Shown here: positions 1-7,371 of the stretch, piece by piece
Layout: each line of letters opens with the position of its first letter
Numbering within the stretch: position 1 is the first letter of the stretch
Assembly (NCBI GenBank): GCA_002732675.1
Contig: NVRR01000155.1
Coordinates: 1 to 7,371 of the forward strand
Direction: 5' to 3'
Length of the DNA: 7,371 nucleotides
DNA from: Sneathiella sp.
GTDB lineage: Bacteria > Pseudomonadota > Alphaproteobacteria > Sneathiellales > Sneathiellaceae
Translations under genes and position numbers: made by a program
Notes under the pieces: generated by a model
The model's input: only the letters and a program-made list of their open reading frames with translations
What the model was told of the DNA's origin: nothing
Database searches by the model: none

Positions 1-23
1 ATTACCGTCTCGTTCAGGCGCGA

Positions 24-404
24 TTAGATTGGTAAGTCCGGATCATAACCATGTTGTTCGAGCCATATCCAGCCCGGCCCGTTCCAGCGAAATTGGCCAA
101 AATCAATCCTTCCCTTGGGATTAAAAATAACACCTTCTTCGGTTAGTATGCGTCGCTGGCGTGAATGACTATCGCCGGAAGATCGAAGACTGACTTCACC
201 CCGGGCATTGACAACCCTGTGCCAGCAGAGCGGTCGATTGGCGGGCAGGGAGGCAAGTGCATAGCCAACAACCCGCGCCCCGCAGCCGGCAATCCTGGCG
301 ATCTGTCCATAGGTGGCAACTTGGCCCGGTGGGATTTCCGCAACGATGTTATAAATCCGCTGATGCAGGGAAAGCCGGGACACCGTTTTGTTTTCGTCGG
401 TCAT
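24..404 (-). CDS. Alkyltransferase-like (ATL) DNA-lesion-binding protein, MGMT DNA-binding-domain family
   Basis: This 126-residue protein matches the C-terminal DNA-binding domain of O6-alkylguanine-DNA alkyltransferases. Visible landmarks are IPPGQVATYGQIA (residues 24-36, with Tyr32 in the place of the base-flipping tyrosine), Arg44 in GARVVGYAL (arginine-finger position), and WHRVVNARGEVS (61-72). The methyl-accepting cysteine of the PCHRV motif is tryptophan (Trp61), the hallmark of ATL proteins. These bind O6-alkylguanine without repairing it and are known to hand lesions to nucleotide excision repair. Residue 60, usually proline, is cysteine here. The family fold normally ends near the FRWN motif (105-108); this protein continues about 18 residues further with a Trp- and acid-containing tail. 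It should be cytosolic, as there is no signal peptide or membrane segment. The ATG at 404 is the only good start before the conserved domain. An AGGA lies just upstream but too close for an ideal ribosome site. The gene is divergent from the ornithine cyclodeaminase relative and appears monocistronic within the window. The ATL class is confident; its partner and trigger are not visible. Confidence 0.9.
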   Translation of the reverse strand: MTDENKTVSRLSLHQRIYNIVAEIPPGQVATYGQIARIAGCGARVVGYALASLPANRPLCWHRVVNARGEVSLRSSGDSHSRQRRILTEEGVIFNPKGRIDFGQFRWNGPGWIWLEQHGYDPDLPI

Positions 405-460
405 GTCCTATGCTGACAAGAAAATACATTCCTGACCAGCCTCAAATGAAAGTCGGCGAC

Positions 461-1393
461 ATGCAAATTATTCAGTTCAATGACGTTGATCCCAAACTTA
501 ACTGGACAATGATGGCCGACGCACTGGAGGCAGGCCATAAACTTGCGAAGGCTGACTTTGGCGATCTTTTGCTGACAAAGGCGGATCAGGGGTTCCTTAA
601 TCGCGGAGCCTGGATCACGGAGCTGGGGTTAATCTTGAAATCGGCAACGATATTCCCCGAAAATAGTAAACAAACCCCGCCACTTCCGTCCGTCCATAGC
701 GGCGTATTGCTCTTTGATGGCGATAACGGGACGTTGAAGGCGATGCTGGACGGCCAGTTGGTGACTAAATGGAAGACTGCGGGCGATTCGGTACTTGGGG
801 CCCGCCTGCTGGCCAATCCCGAACCGGATCGGCTTCTGATCGTCGGCGCCGGGACTGTCGCCCGATCGCTGGTCGAGGCCTATCGCGAAATCTTCCCGTC
901 TTTGCAAAAAATCGAGATTTGGAACCGCACGGCGGCAAAGGCTGAGCTACTTGCCGAGGAATTGATGAGCAAGGGTTTCCCGGTGACTTCAGTTGGGGAT
1001 TTAGAGGGGAGCGCCAAGGTCGCGGACATTATTTCCGTCGCGACGATGTCGAATACCCCAATCCTGAAAGGCGCCTGGATCCAATCCGGCACCCATGTCG
1101 ATCTGATCGGTGCGTATCGTCCGGATATGCGCGAGGCCGATGACGATCTGATGAGAAAGGCGGAGTTATTTGTCGATAGCCGGGAGACGACGATCGAAGA
1201 AATTGGTGAGCTGATCATTCCCATTGCCAATGGCGCGATCACAGCTGGCGATGTTCGGGGCGATCTATATGATCTGTGTAACGGCGCTGCGGGGCGCAGC
1301 TCACCGGGTGCCATCACGGTGTATAAAAATGGCGGCGACGCCCATCTTGACCTCATGACAGGCGCCGTTATTTATGACGTGGCGAACCGTTAG
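461..1393 (+). CDS. Ornithine cyclodeaminase / mu-crystallin family protein (NAD(P)-dependent)
   Basis: From the ATG at 461 this gives 310 residues, close to the family's usual 310-350. A Rossmann dinucleotide site is clear: LLIVGAGTVARSL (residues 125-137), followed by the second-strand motif IEIWNRT (151-157). Other family marks are the substrate-side WKTAGDS (104-110), SVATMSNTP (192-200), HVDLIGAYRPDMREAD (212-227), and a C-terminal YKNGGDAHLD (288-297). Family members include ornithine cyclodeaminase (ornithine to proline plus ammonia), cyclic ketimine reductases, and alanine and other amino-acid dehydrogenases. The GGDCPGKTEL-like segment of classical ornithine cyclodeaminase is replaced by IGAYRPDMREAD, so an imine-reductase or uncharacterised activity is as likely as true cyclodeaminase; the substrate is not decided. 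In-frame ATGs also occur at 410 and 446. Position 461 is preferred because homologous proteins typically begin at the MQII-type strand and GAAAG lies at 448-452. The frame is open back to 257, but that part is antisense to the ATL gene and unlike the family. The gene ends 10 bases from the convergent oxoprolinase stop. Confidence 0.88.
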   Translation: MQIIQFNDVDPKLNWTMMADALEAGHKLAKADFGDLLLTKADQGFLNRGAWITELGLILKSATIFPENSKQTPPLPSVHSGVLLFDGDNGTLKAMLDGQLVTKWKTAGDSVLGARLLANPEPDRLLIVGAGTVARSLVEAYREIFPSLQKIEIWNRTAAKAELLAEELMSKGFPVTSVGDLEGSAKVADIISVATMSNTPILKGAWIQSGTHVDLIGAYRPDMREADDDLMRKAELFVDSRETTIEEIGELIIPIANGAITAGDVRGDLYDLCNGAAGRSSPGAITVYKNGGDAHLDLMTGAVIYDVANR

Positions 1394-1403
1394 GCTCCTG
1401 ACC

Positions 1404-4400
1404 CTAGGTTGCCGTCCCAAAGCCGCCACCGGTTGGCGTCTGGATGACGAAAATATCGCCGGTGGCCATCTCGGTTTGATCGCGCCCTTTAAGGATTTCA
1501 ATGGAGCCGTCGGTGCGGATAACCCATTGCTTGCCAACCTCCCCATTGTCGCCGCCATTTAGCCCAAAGGGCGGAACGGTTCGGTGGCTGGCGAGGATCG
1601 CGGCGGTCATGGGTTCATTAAAGCGGAATTTTCGGAGGGTCCCGTCGCCGCCTTTATGGGCACCCTTGCCGCCGGAGCCTCTGCGTATTTCAAAACTTTC
1701 CAAGGTTACGGGAAACCGCCATTCCAGCACTTCAGGGTCGGTGAGGCGGGTATTGGTCATATGAGTATGAACCGCGCTCGTACCATCAAATGTCGGGCCT
1801 GCGCCGGATCCACCACAAATGGTTTCGTAGTATTGATAGGTATCATTGCCGAAGGTGAAGTTGTTCATAGTCCCTTGCGCGGCCGCCATGACGCCGAGGG
1901 CACCGAACAGGCAATCGGTCAGGCATTGCGATGTTTCCACATTGCCCGCGACGACAGCAGCCGGGTAAGTAGGGGAGAGCATGGAGTTTTCCGGGACAAT
2001 GATGTCCAATGGTTTCAGGCAACCGGCATTAAGCGGAATATCACTATCCACCAGACAGCGGAAAACATAGAGAACAGCCGCCGTCGTGACGGCGCGCGGT
2101 GCGTTATAGTTGGTGGGGTGCTGGCCACTGGTTCCAGTGAAGTCGACGGTCGCCGTACGCGCGGCTTTATCGATGGAGATTTTGACGGTGATTTTATACC
2201 CGTCGTCCAGTGGATAAGTGAAAGAGCCGTCTTTCAGGACATCCAACACGCGCCGCACAGATTCTTCAGCATTATCCTGCACATGTCCCATATAGGCATG
2301 GACCACATCCAGGCCGAAATGAACGACCATCTTGCGAAGTTCCTGAATGCCTTTTTCGCAGGCCGCAATTTGTGCCTTCAGATCGGCTATATTCTGCGCG
2401 GGGTTGCGGCTGGGATATTTGCCAGAGCTTAAAACCTCGATTATTTCGGCTTCCAGCAGTCTTCCGCCATCAACCAGCAGGATATTATCGAGGATAACGC
2501 CCTCCTCTTCCACCGTCTGGCTGTGAGGGGGCATGGAGCCCGGCGTCAGGCCGCCGATATCGGCGTGATGGCCACGGCTTGCGACATAAAAAAGAACATT
2601 TCCGCCTGCCAGGTCGAACACCGGCGTTATCACCGTCACGTCGGGCAAGTGGGTGCCGCCGTTATAAGGCGCGTTCAGAACGAAAACGTCACCGGCTTTC
2701 ATCGCCGATCGATGCTTGCGGATTACTGATTTGATGCTTTCGGACATGGAGCCCAGATGCACCGGCATATGCGGCGCATTGGCGATAAGGTCGCCATGTA
2801 AATCAAAGACGGCACAGGAGAAATCCAGCCGCTCCTTTATATTGACGGAGTAAGCAGTTTTCTCAAGCACAGTCCCCATCTGCTCGGCGACATTCATGAA
2901 GAGATTGTTGAAGATCTCCAACATCACCGGATCGACATCAGTACCGATGGCTTTGATCCGCGAAATCTCCTGAACCCGCTGCAAAATCAGATGGCCGCGG
3001 TTGGTCATTTCCGCTTGCCAGCCGGGCTCAATGACCGTGGTACCCGTGGTTTCGACGATCACCGCCGGGCCGTCGACTTTGGCGCCCACGGACAATGTGT
3101 CACGATCAAAAAAGGCACAGTCTCGCCATTCACCGCCGCCGAAAACTGAGCTTTGGGCGACAGGGACCAATTCAGCTACCTCGCCGGTATCGGGGAGCAG
3201 CGGATCATCAACCTTGTCGCCCGCACCGATCACTTCAACGGCAACGGCTTCGACAATCATCGATTTTTCTGGTGTGTTAAACCCGAACCGCTGACGATGC
3301 GCTGCCTCAAACGCAGTGACGATACCGCCAAGATCACCAAAATCGACAATCATCGCCGTGTCAGACCCTTCATATTTGATATGAAGCTTGCGAATAACGG
3401 AAATCCGCACTTCCTCGACACCCTGCGCCCGCATCTCTTCAAGGCCGCTCGTGGCGAGTAGGTCGAGGGTATTGGCGATGTCGTGCAGCTGATCCGCGGC
3501 CAGAGTTACTTCAAGGGCGCTTTCCTTCATGATCCTGAGATCAGCAAGGCCCATGCCGTAGGCCGACAGCACACCCGCATAAGGATGCAGCATAATTTTG
3601 CGAATGCCGAGGCTGTCGGCAACGAGACAGGCATGCTGCCCGCCCGCGCCGCCGAAGGATGTCAGGACATAATTGGTGACGTCATAGCCGCGCTGTACGG
3701 AGATTTTCTTGATGGCGTTGGCCATATTTTGAACGGCAATAAACAGGAAGCCTTCGGCGACTTCTTCCGGGCTACGGGTATCACCGGTTTCTTCCTGTAT
3801 ACGCTGGCTCAGCGCCTTGAATTTCGCGTCGACAATATCGGCGTCCAGCGCTTCATCGGCGTTGGGTCCAAAGACCTTGGGAAAGAATTGTGGCGATAAT
3901 TTACCGAGCATGACATTGCAGTCTGTGACGGTCAGCGGCCCGCCCTTTCGATAACAGGCGGGGCCGGGATTGGCACCGGCACTGTCTGGCCCAACCCGAT
4001 AACGGGCGCCGTCAAATCCGAGAATGGAGCCGCCTCCTGCGGCCACCGTATTGATCAGCATCATTGGCGCGCGCATACGTACACCGGCTACCTCGGTCTC
4101 AAACGCCCGTTCAAATTCGCCGCCATAATGCGACACATCTGTCGATGTTCCGCCCATATCAAAGCCGATGATTTTATCAAACCCGGCCATGGCGGACGTT
4201 TGCACCATACCAACCACGCCGCCCGCCGGGCCTGAGAGAATGGCGTCCTTGCCCTGAAAGAAATGGGCGTCCGTCAAACCACCATTGGATTGCATAAACA
4301 TCAACCGGGTGTCACCGAGGTCAGCGGCCACTTGATCCACATACCGGCGGAGGATAGGGGAGAGATAGGCGTCGACAACGGCAGTATCGCCGCGGCTTAC

Positions 4401-5030
4401 CAGTTTCATCAGCGGACTGGCGCCATGGCTGGTTGAAATTTGCGTAAAACCGATCTCTGCTGCGAGCGCGGCTATTTGTTGTTCGTGATCGTGAAAACGA
4501 TAGCCATGCATGAAGACAATGGCGCAAGCACGAATGCCGGTATCGAAGACGGCTAGCAGATCCTTACGGGCCCGTTCAAGATTGAGGGGCGTGATAATTT
4601 TACCGCGTGCGGCAACCCGCTCTTCGACCTCAACCACCGTTTCATACAGCATTTCGGGAAGCTCAATATGAAGCGCAAAAAGCTTCGGGCGATTCTGATA
4701 TCCAATGCGAAGGCTGTCGCGAAAGCCCTCGGTGGTAATCAGCGCCAATCGCTCGCCTTTTCGTTCCAACAAGGCATTGGTGGCGACGGTCGTTCCCATT
4801 TTAACCGCAGATATTGCGTTGGAAGGAATGGGGTCATCCTTGCCAATACCCAATAGATCGCGGATGCCTTGAAGCGCCGCGTCCGCATATTGCTCGGGGT
4901 TTTCGCTCAGTAGTTTATGGGTGGCGATGCTGCCGTCGGGTTTGCGCGCAACAAGGTCGGTAAAAGTACCGCCGCGGTCGATCCAGAATTGCCAGTCACC
5001 AGGCTGCATCGGCGTTGTTTCATGTCCCAT
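1404..5030 (-). CDS. oplA: 5-oxoprolinase (ATP-hydrolysing), fused HyuA-HyuB type
   Basis: This complete 1208-residue protein joins both halves of the hydantoinase/oxoprolinase family. Residues 1-685 are HyuA-like: an N-terminal [11 protein letters not shown] (15-25), [15 protein letters not shown] (78-92), the QSNGG stretch (247-251), [10 protein letters not shown] (265-274), the nucleotide-binding [10 protein letters not shown] (290-299), and a glycine-rich VAAGGGSI (329-336). Residues about 697-1208 are HyuB-like: [12 protein letters not shown] (700-711), [13 protein letters not shown] (750-762), [13 protein letters not shown] (786-798), [10 protein letters not shown] (818-827), GGSGAG (1073-1078) and [15 protein letters not shown] (1116-1130). 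The fused order and length fit 5-oxoprolinase, which opens 5-oxo-L-proline to L-glutamate with ATP in the cytosol. Eukaryotic enzymes are slightly longer, near 1290 residues. A hydantoinase or related ATP-dependent amidohydrolase is the alternative, since separate HyuA and HyuB proteins have varied substrates. No frameshift or missing motif was seen. The start at 5030 is preferred; Met8 (5009) is possible, and neither has a strong ribosome site. The gene is convergent with the ornithine cyclodeaminase relative and divergent from the methyltransferase-TPR gene, so it probably has its own promoter in 5031-5226. Confidence 0.92.
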   Translation of the reverse strand: MGHETTPMQPGDWQFWIDRGGTFTDLVARKPDGSIATHKLLSENPEQYADAALQGIRDLLGIGKDDPIPSNAISAVKMGTTVATNALLERKGERLALITTEGFRDSLRIGYQNRPKLFALHIELPEMLYETVVEVEERVAARGKIITPLNLERARKDLLAVFDTGIRACAIVFMHGYRFHDHEQQIAALAAEIGFTQISTSHGASPLMKLVSRGDTAVVDAYLSPILRRYVDQVAADLGDTRLMFMQSNGGLTDAHFFQGKDAILSGPAGGVVGMVQTSAMAGFDKIIGFDMGGTSTDVSHYGGEFERAFETEVAGVRMRAPMMLINTVAAGGGSILGFDGARYRVGPDSAGANPGPACYRKGGPLTVTDCNVMLGKLSPQFFPKVFGPNADEALDADIVDAKFKALSQRIQEETGDTRSPEEVAEGFLFIAVQNMANAIKKISVQRGYDVTNYVLTSFGGAGGQHACLVADSLGIRKIMLHPYAGVLSAYGMGLADLRIMKESALEVTLAADQLHDIANTLDLLATSGLEEMRAQGVEEVRISVIRKLHIKYEGSDTAMIVDFGDLGGIVTAFEAAHRQRFGFNTPEKSMIVEAVAVEVIGAGDKVDDPLLPDTGEVAELVPVAQSSVFGGGEWRDCAFFDRDTLSVGAKVDGPAVIVETTGTTVIEPGWQAEMTNRGHLILQRVQEISRIKAIGTDVDPVMLEIFNNLFMNVAEQMGTVLEKTAYSVNIKERLDFSCAVFDLHGDLIANAPHMPVHLGSMSESIKSVIRKHRSAMKAGDVFVLNAPYNGGTHLPDVTVITPVFDLAGGNVLFYVASRGHHADIGGLTPGSMPPHSQTVEEEGVILDNILLVDGGRLLEAEIIEVLSSGKYPSRNPAQNIADLKAQIAACEKGIQELRKMVVHFGLDVVHAYMGHVQDNAEESVRRVLDVLKDGSFTYPLDDGYKITVKISIDKAARTATVDFTGTSGQHPTNYNAPRAVTTAAVLYVFRCLVDSDIPLNAGCLKPLDIIVPENSMLSPTYPAAVVAGNVETSQCLTDCLFGALGVMAAAQGTMNNFTFGNDTYQYYETICGGSGAGPTFDGTSAVHTHMTNTRLTDPEVLEWRFPVTLESFEIRRGSGGKGAHKGGDGTLRKFRFNEPMTAAILASHRTVPPFGLNGGDNGEVGKQWVIRTDGSIEILKGRDQTEMATGDIFVIQTPTGGGFGTAT

Positions 5031-5226
5031 TTCGGCTACCCGATTTATTGTGAATTGTCTTACAGCCTTATCCTAGTTGTTCAATATTTCCAATGGGCAG
5101 GGCGGAAAATATCACCGATGGCTTGCGATTAGTATTCCTGGAGGTCCGGTTTCACGAAAAGCGGCCGTCGGTCGTTCTTTATTCAGGAACATAGACTCTA
5201 CCCGCCCGTGAGGAGGCCCGATACTG
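5031..5226. other. Divergent intergenic region between oxoprolinase and methyltransferase-TPR genes
   Basis: These 196 bases lie between two divergent start codons and must hold, or lead into, the promoters of both genes. The half nearest the oxoprolinase gene (about 5041-5095) is AT-rich. On the minus strand it holds a TTGAAC (5084 down to 5079) that could be a -35 box, but the -10 candidates at suitable spacing match only three of six bases, so no promoter is called. No strong hairpin, long inverted repeat or additional open reading frame with coding character was found. The only well-defined element is the ribosome site at its right end. Confidence 0.5.
5211..5216 (+). promoter_or_regulatory. 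Ribosome binding site AGGAGG for the methyltransferase-TPR gene
   Basis: A perfect AGGAGG lies 10 bases before the ATG at 5227 and 16 bases before the next in-frame ATG at 5233. This spacing supports 5227 as the start. It is the strongest Shine-Dalgarno sequence at any start in the window. Confidence 0.75.
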
Positions 5227-6813
5227 ATGAAGATGCAAGTGCAAAGCAACGATGGGGAATTCGTTCCCTTGTCAAAATCCCCCATATGGGAAATTCTGCA
5301 GAGCTATTATAAGGAGATGGGGGTTGATGCCTGGCAACCAAATGCCGTCCCTAACTATGTGACGACAAATCCGTTTATCGCCAATTCCTATGCCCAGGTC
5401 ATTGATGGCTTTTTCCAAGACTATGGCCGGACTAAATCGGGTGGCTCTGGCAGTGAAACACATTACATTATTGAACTTGGTGCAGGATCAGGGCGGTTCG
5501 CCTACCGTTTCCTGAAGCATTTTTTCTCGAAAGAGCAAATCGCGCTTCGCAAGAAAATGGATATCGTCTATCTCATGACCGATATCAGTGATGCAAATAT
5601 TGATTTCTGGCGAAATCACAGCGAGCTTAAACCCTTTATCGATCAGGGTGTGCTTGATTTCGCCTATTTCGATGTTCTGGCCAAGGACCGTATCGAGCTT
5701 GTGGTCTCGGGGAAAAGACTAAAGCCGGAGAGCATGGAAGCACCAATCGCCGTCATTGCTAACTATGTCATCGACAGTATTCCGCATGATTTCTTTACGA
5801 TCCGGAATGGCAAGCTTTACGAACGGCTTGTGAATTGTGAGGTGAAAACAGCCGAACCTGAGATACAAAAAATCGTCAAAAACACCCGTTTACGCTACTC
5901 TGATCAGCCGTGCAGCCCAAATTATTATATGGACAAGAACTGGAATAAAATTCTTGGCGAATATTGCCGTGAGGCGACGGATATGAATTTGGCAATGCCC
6001 GTCGGTGGTTTTCTCGCCATTGACCGTCTTTGTGCCCTGACGGCTGGTCCAGTATTTTTACTGAGCAGCGACTTCGGAGATTCGAATATAGCGGCAATTT
6101 CCGATCTGCCGCCCCGCCATGTTGCCCAGAACGGTACTTTTAACCTGCTCGTTAATTATCATGCGCTAATCCGCTATGCCGAGATAAACAAGGGGCAGGC
6201 ATTTGTGCCGGATCAAGCAAAGTTTTCGCTGGAAACAGTCGGGATTCTGATGAATGCGGGCCGCAAGAAACCCCGGCAAGTCGCAAGCGAATTCAAGCGG
6301 CACATTAATGATTTCGGTCCAGCCGAGTTTTTTATGATGAAGAAACTGGCCGAGAAGGACTTCGATACACATGACATCGGCAAGATACTGGCGTTGCTGC
6401 GACTGAGCCGTTGGGATACGAAGATCTTCCTGGGCTGCGCAGGTTCGCTTTTGCAGCAACTGCCTGACATTGGCCCCTGGGTTCGGCAGTCTGTGATTGA
6501 TGCGTTGCTAAAAGTCGATGAAATGTATTTTCGTTGTGACCGGACGATGGATCCGGCCATCGTCATCCTGCGTCATTTGTTGGCACTTGATGCCAGGGAA
6601 GAAGCATTCGGCGTTTTGAAGAAAAACGAAAAATTTCTGATGATCACAGCGGATGGATGTATGGCGCTGGCGGAGACATACCGCCAATTCGGGAAAAATT
6701 CAGAAGCCGTTATAAATGTGAGAAGGGCTCTTGCCCTGGAACCAAAACACCCTGACGCACACCAATTTCTGGCACAGATTTCACAGGGGCTTGATGAGGT
6801 GCAACCCGCTTAA
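5227..6813 (+). CDS. MidA/NDUFAF7-like SAM-dependent methyltransferase with C-terminal TPR
   Basis: This is a 528-residue soluble protein with no signal peptide or membrane segment. The N-terminal half resembles class I SAM methyltransferases of the MidA/NDUFAF7 type. It has an N-terminal VTTNPFIANSYAQ (residues 45-57), SAM-binding motif I as IELGAGSGRFAYRF (82-95), the next strand ending in TDIS (118-121), and ANYVIDSIPHDFF (178-190), similar in place and pattern to the family's 'NE-FFDALP' segment. A later strand, FLLSSDFGDS (277-286), resembles the family's 'IDYG' strand. Residues about 330-470 are mainly helical and unassigned. Residues about 475-518 read as one TPR (ALAETYRQFGK, then ALALEPKHPDA), with a possible degenerate repeat at 444-473. 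NDUFAF7 methylates an arginine in a respiratory complex I subunit; this protein's target is unknown, and the TPR suggests a protein partner. It lies 96 bases upstream of rmlA on the same strand, perhaps co-transcribed. The methyltransferase fold is fairly sure; family membership and role are inference. Confidence 0.75.
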   Translation: MKMQVQSNDGEFVPLSKSPIWEILQSYYKEMGVDAWQPNAVPNYVTTNPFIANSYAQVIDGFFQDYGRTKSGGSGSETHYIIELGAGSGRFAYRFLKHFFSKEQIALRKKMDIVYLMTDISDANIDFWRNHSELKPFIDQGVLDFAYFDVLAKDRIELVVSGKRLKPESMEAPIAVIANYVIDSIPHDFFTIRNGKLYERLVNCEVKTAEPEIQKIVKNTRLRYSDQPCSPNYYMDKNWNKILGEYCREATDMNLAMPVGGFLAIDRLCALTAGPVFLLSSDFGDSNIAAISDLPPRHVAQNGTFNLLVNYHALIRYAEINKGQAFVPDQAKFSLETVGILMNAGRKKPRQVASEFKRHINDFGPAEFFMMKKLAEKDFDTHDIGKILALLRLSRWDTKIFLGCAGSLLQQLPDIGPWVRQSVIDALLKVDEMYFRCDRTMDPAIVILRHLLALDAREEAFGVLKKNEKFLMITADGCMALAETYRQFGKNSEAVINVRRALALEPKHPDAHQFLAQISQGLDEVQPA

Positions 6814-6909
6814 ATGAATCCATGCCGGTCGATAAAAGTAACTGAAATTAAACGGCTTCGTGATAGTCTTCCTCTGATTTTCATGGTTGGGTAGGACGTC
6901 GAGCAACAT
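6814..6909 (+). other. Intergenic gap between methyltransferase-TPR gene and rmlA
   Basis: No convincing hairpin terminator or promoter is visible in these 96 bases, so readthrough from the upstream gene into rmlA is possible. AGGA at 6893-6896 is a weak, rather distant (13-base) ribosome-site candidate for rmlA. A 26-codon open frame starts directly after the upstream stop but lacks coding support. Confidence 0.45.
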
Positions 6910-7371
6910 ATGGCACATAAAGGTATTATTCTCGCAGGCGGGACGGGCAGCCGCCTGCATCCCCTGACATTGGGCGTGAGCAAGCAACTGATGCCGGTTT
7001 ACGATAAGCCGATGATTTACTATCCGTTGACCTCGCTGATGCTGGCCGGAATTCGCGATATCTTGGTGATTAACACGCCAGAGGAGCAGGCCGTCTTTAA
7101 AAAAGTTCTCAAAGACGGCTCGCAATGGGGGATCAATATATCCTATGCGGTTCAGCCGTCCCCTGATGGCCTTGCGCAAGCCTTCACAATTGGCGCGGAC
7201 CATATCGGTGATGGCCATTCGGTACTGATCCTGGGGGATAATATTTTTTATGCCAGCCAGTTCAGCCAGCTTTTGGCCAACGCCAAATCGCGGGAGACCG
7301 GGGCAACGATCTTTGGGTATCATGTTTCAGACCCTGGGGCTTATGGCGTGGCGGAATTTGATGAGGCAGGT
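6910..7371 (+). CDS. rmlA: Glucose-1-phosphate thymidylyltransferase, 5' part (runs off the window)
   Basis: The first 154 codons are present and the frame is still open at the window edge; full family members have about 290 residues, so roughly half is seen. The enzyme makes dTDP-glucose and pyrophosphate from dTTP and glucose-1-phosphate, the first step to dTDP-L-rhamnose and other deoxysugars for cell-surface polysaccharides. The signature is clear: nucleotide-binding [13 protein letters not shown] (residues 8-20), [17 protein letters not shown] (24-40), [13 protein letters not shown] (80-92), and the metal-binding LGDNIFY (108-114, with Asp110). The ATG at 6910 places LAGGTGSRL at the normal distance from the N-terminus. 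The upstream ribosome site is weak. It shares direction with the methyltransferase-TPR gene. The usual partners rmlB, rmlC and rmlD, if present, would lie beyond the right edge. The name rfbA is equivalent; rffH, the enterobacterial-antigen paralogue, cannot be separated from it by sequence alone. Confidence 0.96.
   Translation, partial: MAHKGIILAGGTGSRLHPLTLGVSKQLMPVYDKPMIYYPLTSLMLAGIRDILVINTPEEQAVFKKVLKDGSQWGINISYAVQPSPDGLAQAFTIGADHIGDGHSVLILGDNIFYASQFSQLLANAKSRETGATIFGYHVSDPGAYGVAEFDEAG

Noticed and set aside
404..418. Inverted repeat TGTC-N7-GACA at the divergent ATL / ornithine cyclodeaminase starts
   Set aside because: The arms are only four bases and do not extend; this is expected by chance and gives no support for an operator by itself.
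257..460. Upstream in-frame extension of the ornithine cyclodeaminase relative (68 extra residues)
   Set aside because: It is antisense to the well-supported ATL gene, rich in Arg, Ser and Pro, and unlike the N-terminus of the family. The start is placed at 461, with 410 and 446 left as alternatives.
1391..1406. TAGG...CCTA at the two convergent stop codons as a shared terminator
   Set aside because: The stem is only four base pairs with an eight-base loop and no T-run on either strand.
1584..2432. Long plus-strand open frame of 282 codons inside the oxoprolinase gene
   Set aside because: It lies antisense to conserved HyuB motifs; its translation has no recognisable domain and is a shadow of the real gene.
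5056..5084. Minus-strand TTGAAC with TAAGAC/AAGACA as a sigma70 promoter for the oxoprolinase gene
   Set aside because: The -10 candidates match only three of six consensus bases, too weak to call.
6814..6894. 26-codon open frame directly after the methyltransferase-TPR stop codon
   Set aside because: Its ribosome site is weak and distant, it has no recognisable sequence, and its length is easily reached by chance.
6781..7323. Minus-strand open frame of 180 codons across the methyltransferase end and rmlA
   Set aside because: It is antisense to the unmistakable rmlA sequence and shows no domain of its own.

Overview
The window looks like a chromosomal stretch from a Gram-negative bacterium, most likely an alphaproteobacterium of moderate GC. 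This is inferred from protein style (an ornithine-cyclodeaminase-family protein beside a fused 5-oxoprolinase, and a MidA-like methyltransferase), from a clear AGGAGG ribosome site, and from mixed-GC codon use. The genus cannot be named from the sequence alone. No tRNA, rRNA, CRISPR array, insertion sequence or phage gene was seen.

Layout. (1) At 24-404 on the minus strand is a small alkyltransferase-like (ATL) DNA-lesion-binding protein, in which tryptophan replaces the methyl-accepting cysteine of O6-alkylguanine-DNA alkyltransferases. (2) Divergent from it, at about 461-1393 on the plus strand, is an NAD(P)-dependent ornithine cyclodeaminase/mu-crystallin family protein. (3) Converging on that gene with only 10 bases between the stop codons, 1404-5030 on the minus strand encodes a complete 1208-residue fused HyuA-HyuB protein, best read as ATP-hydrolysing 5-oxoprolinase. 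(4) A 196-base divergent spacer (5031-5226) separates it from (5) a 528-residue plus-strand protein at 5227-6813, with a MidA/NDUFAF7-like SAM methyltransferase domain and a C-terminal TPR. (6) After a 96-base gap, the first 154 codons of an rmlA/rfbA glucose-1-phosphate thymidylyltransferase run off the right edge.

How they may work together. The left half suggests metabolism of cyclic amino acids: 5-oxoproline opened to glutamate, and perhaps reduction of a cyclic imine or deamination by the ornithine-cyclodeaminase relative. The two genes are convergent, so they are not an operon. The right half begins a nucleotide-sugar (dTDP-rhamnose type) locus, and the methyltransferase-TPR gene stands just upstream in the same direction. 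That makes a role in surface polysaccharide or glycoprotein work possible but unproven. The least understood gene is the methyltransferase-TPR protein. Nothing here clearly amounts to a new multi-gene system.
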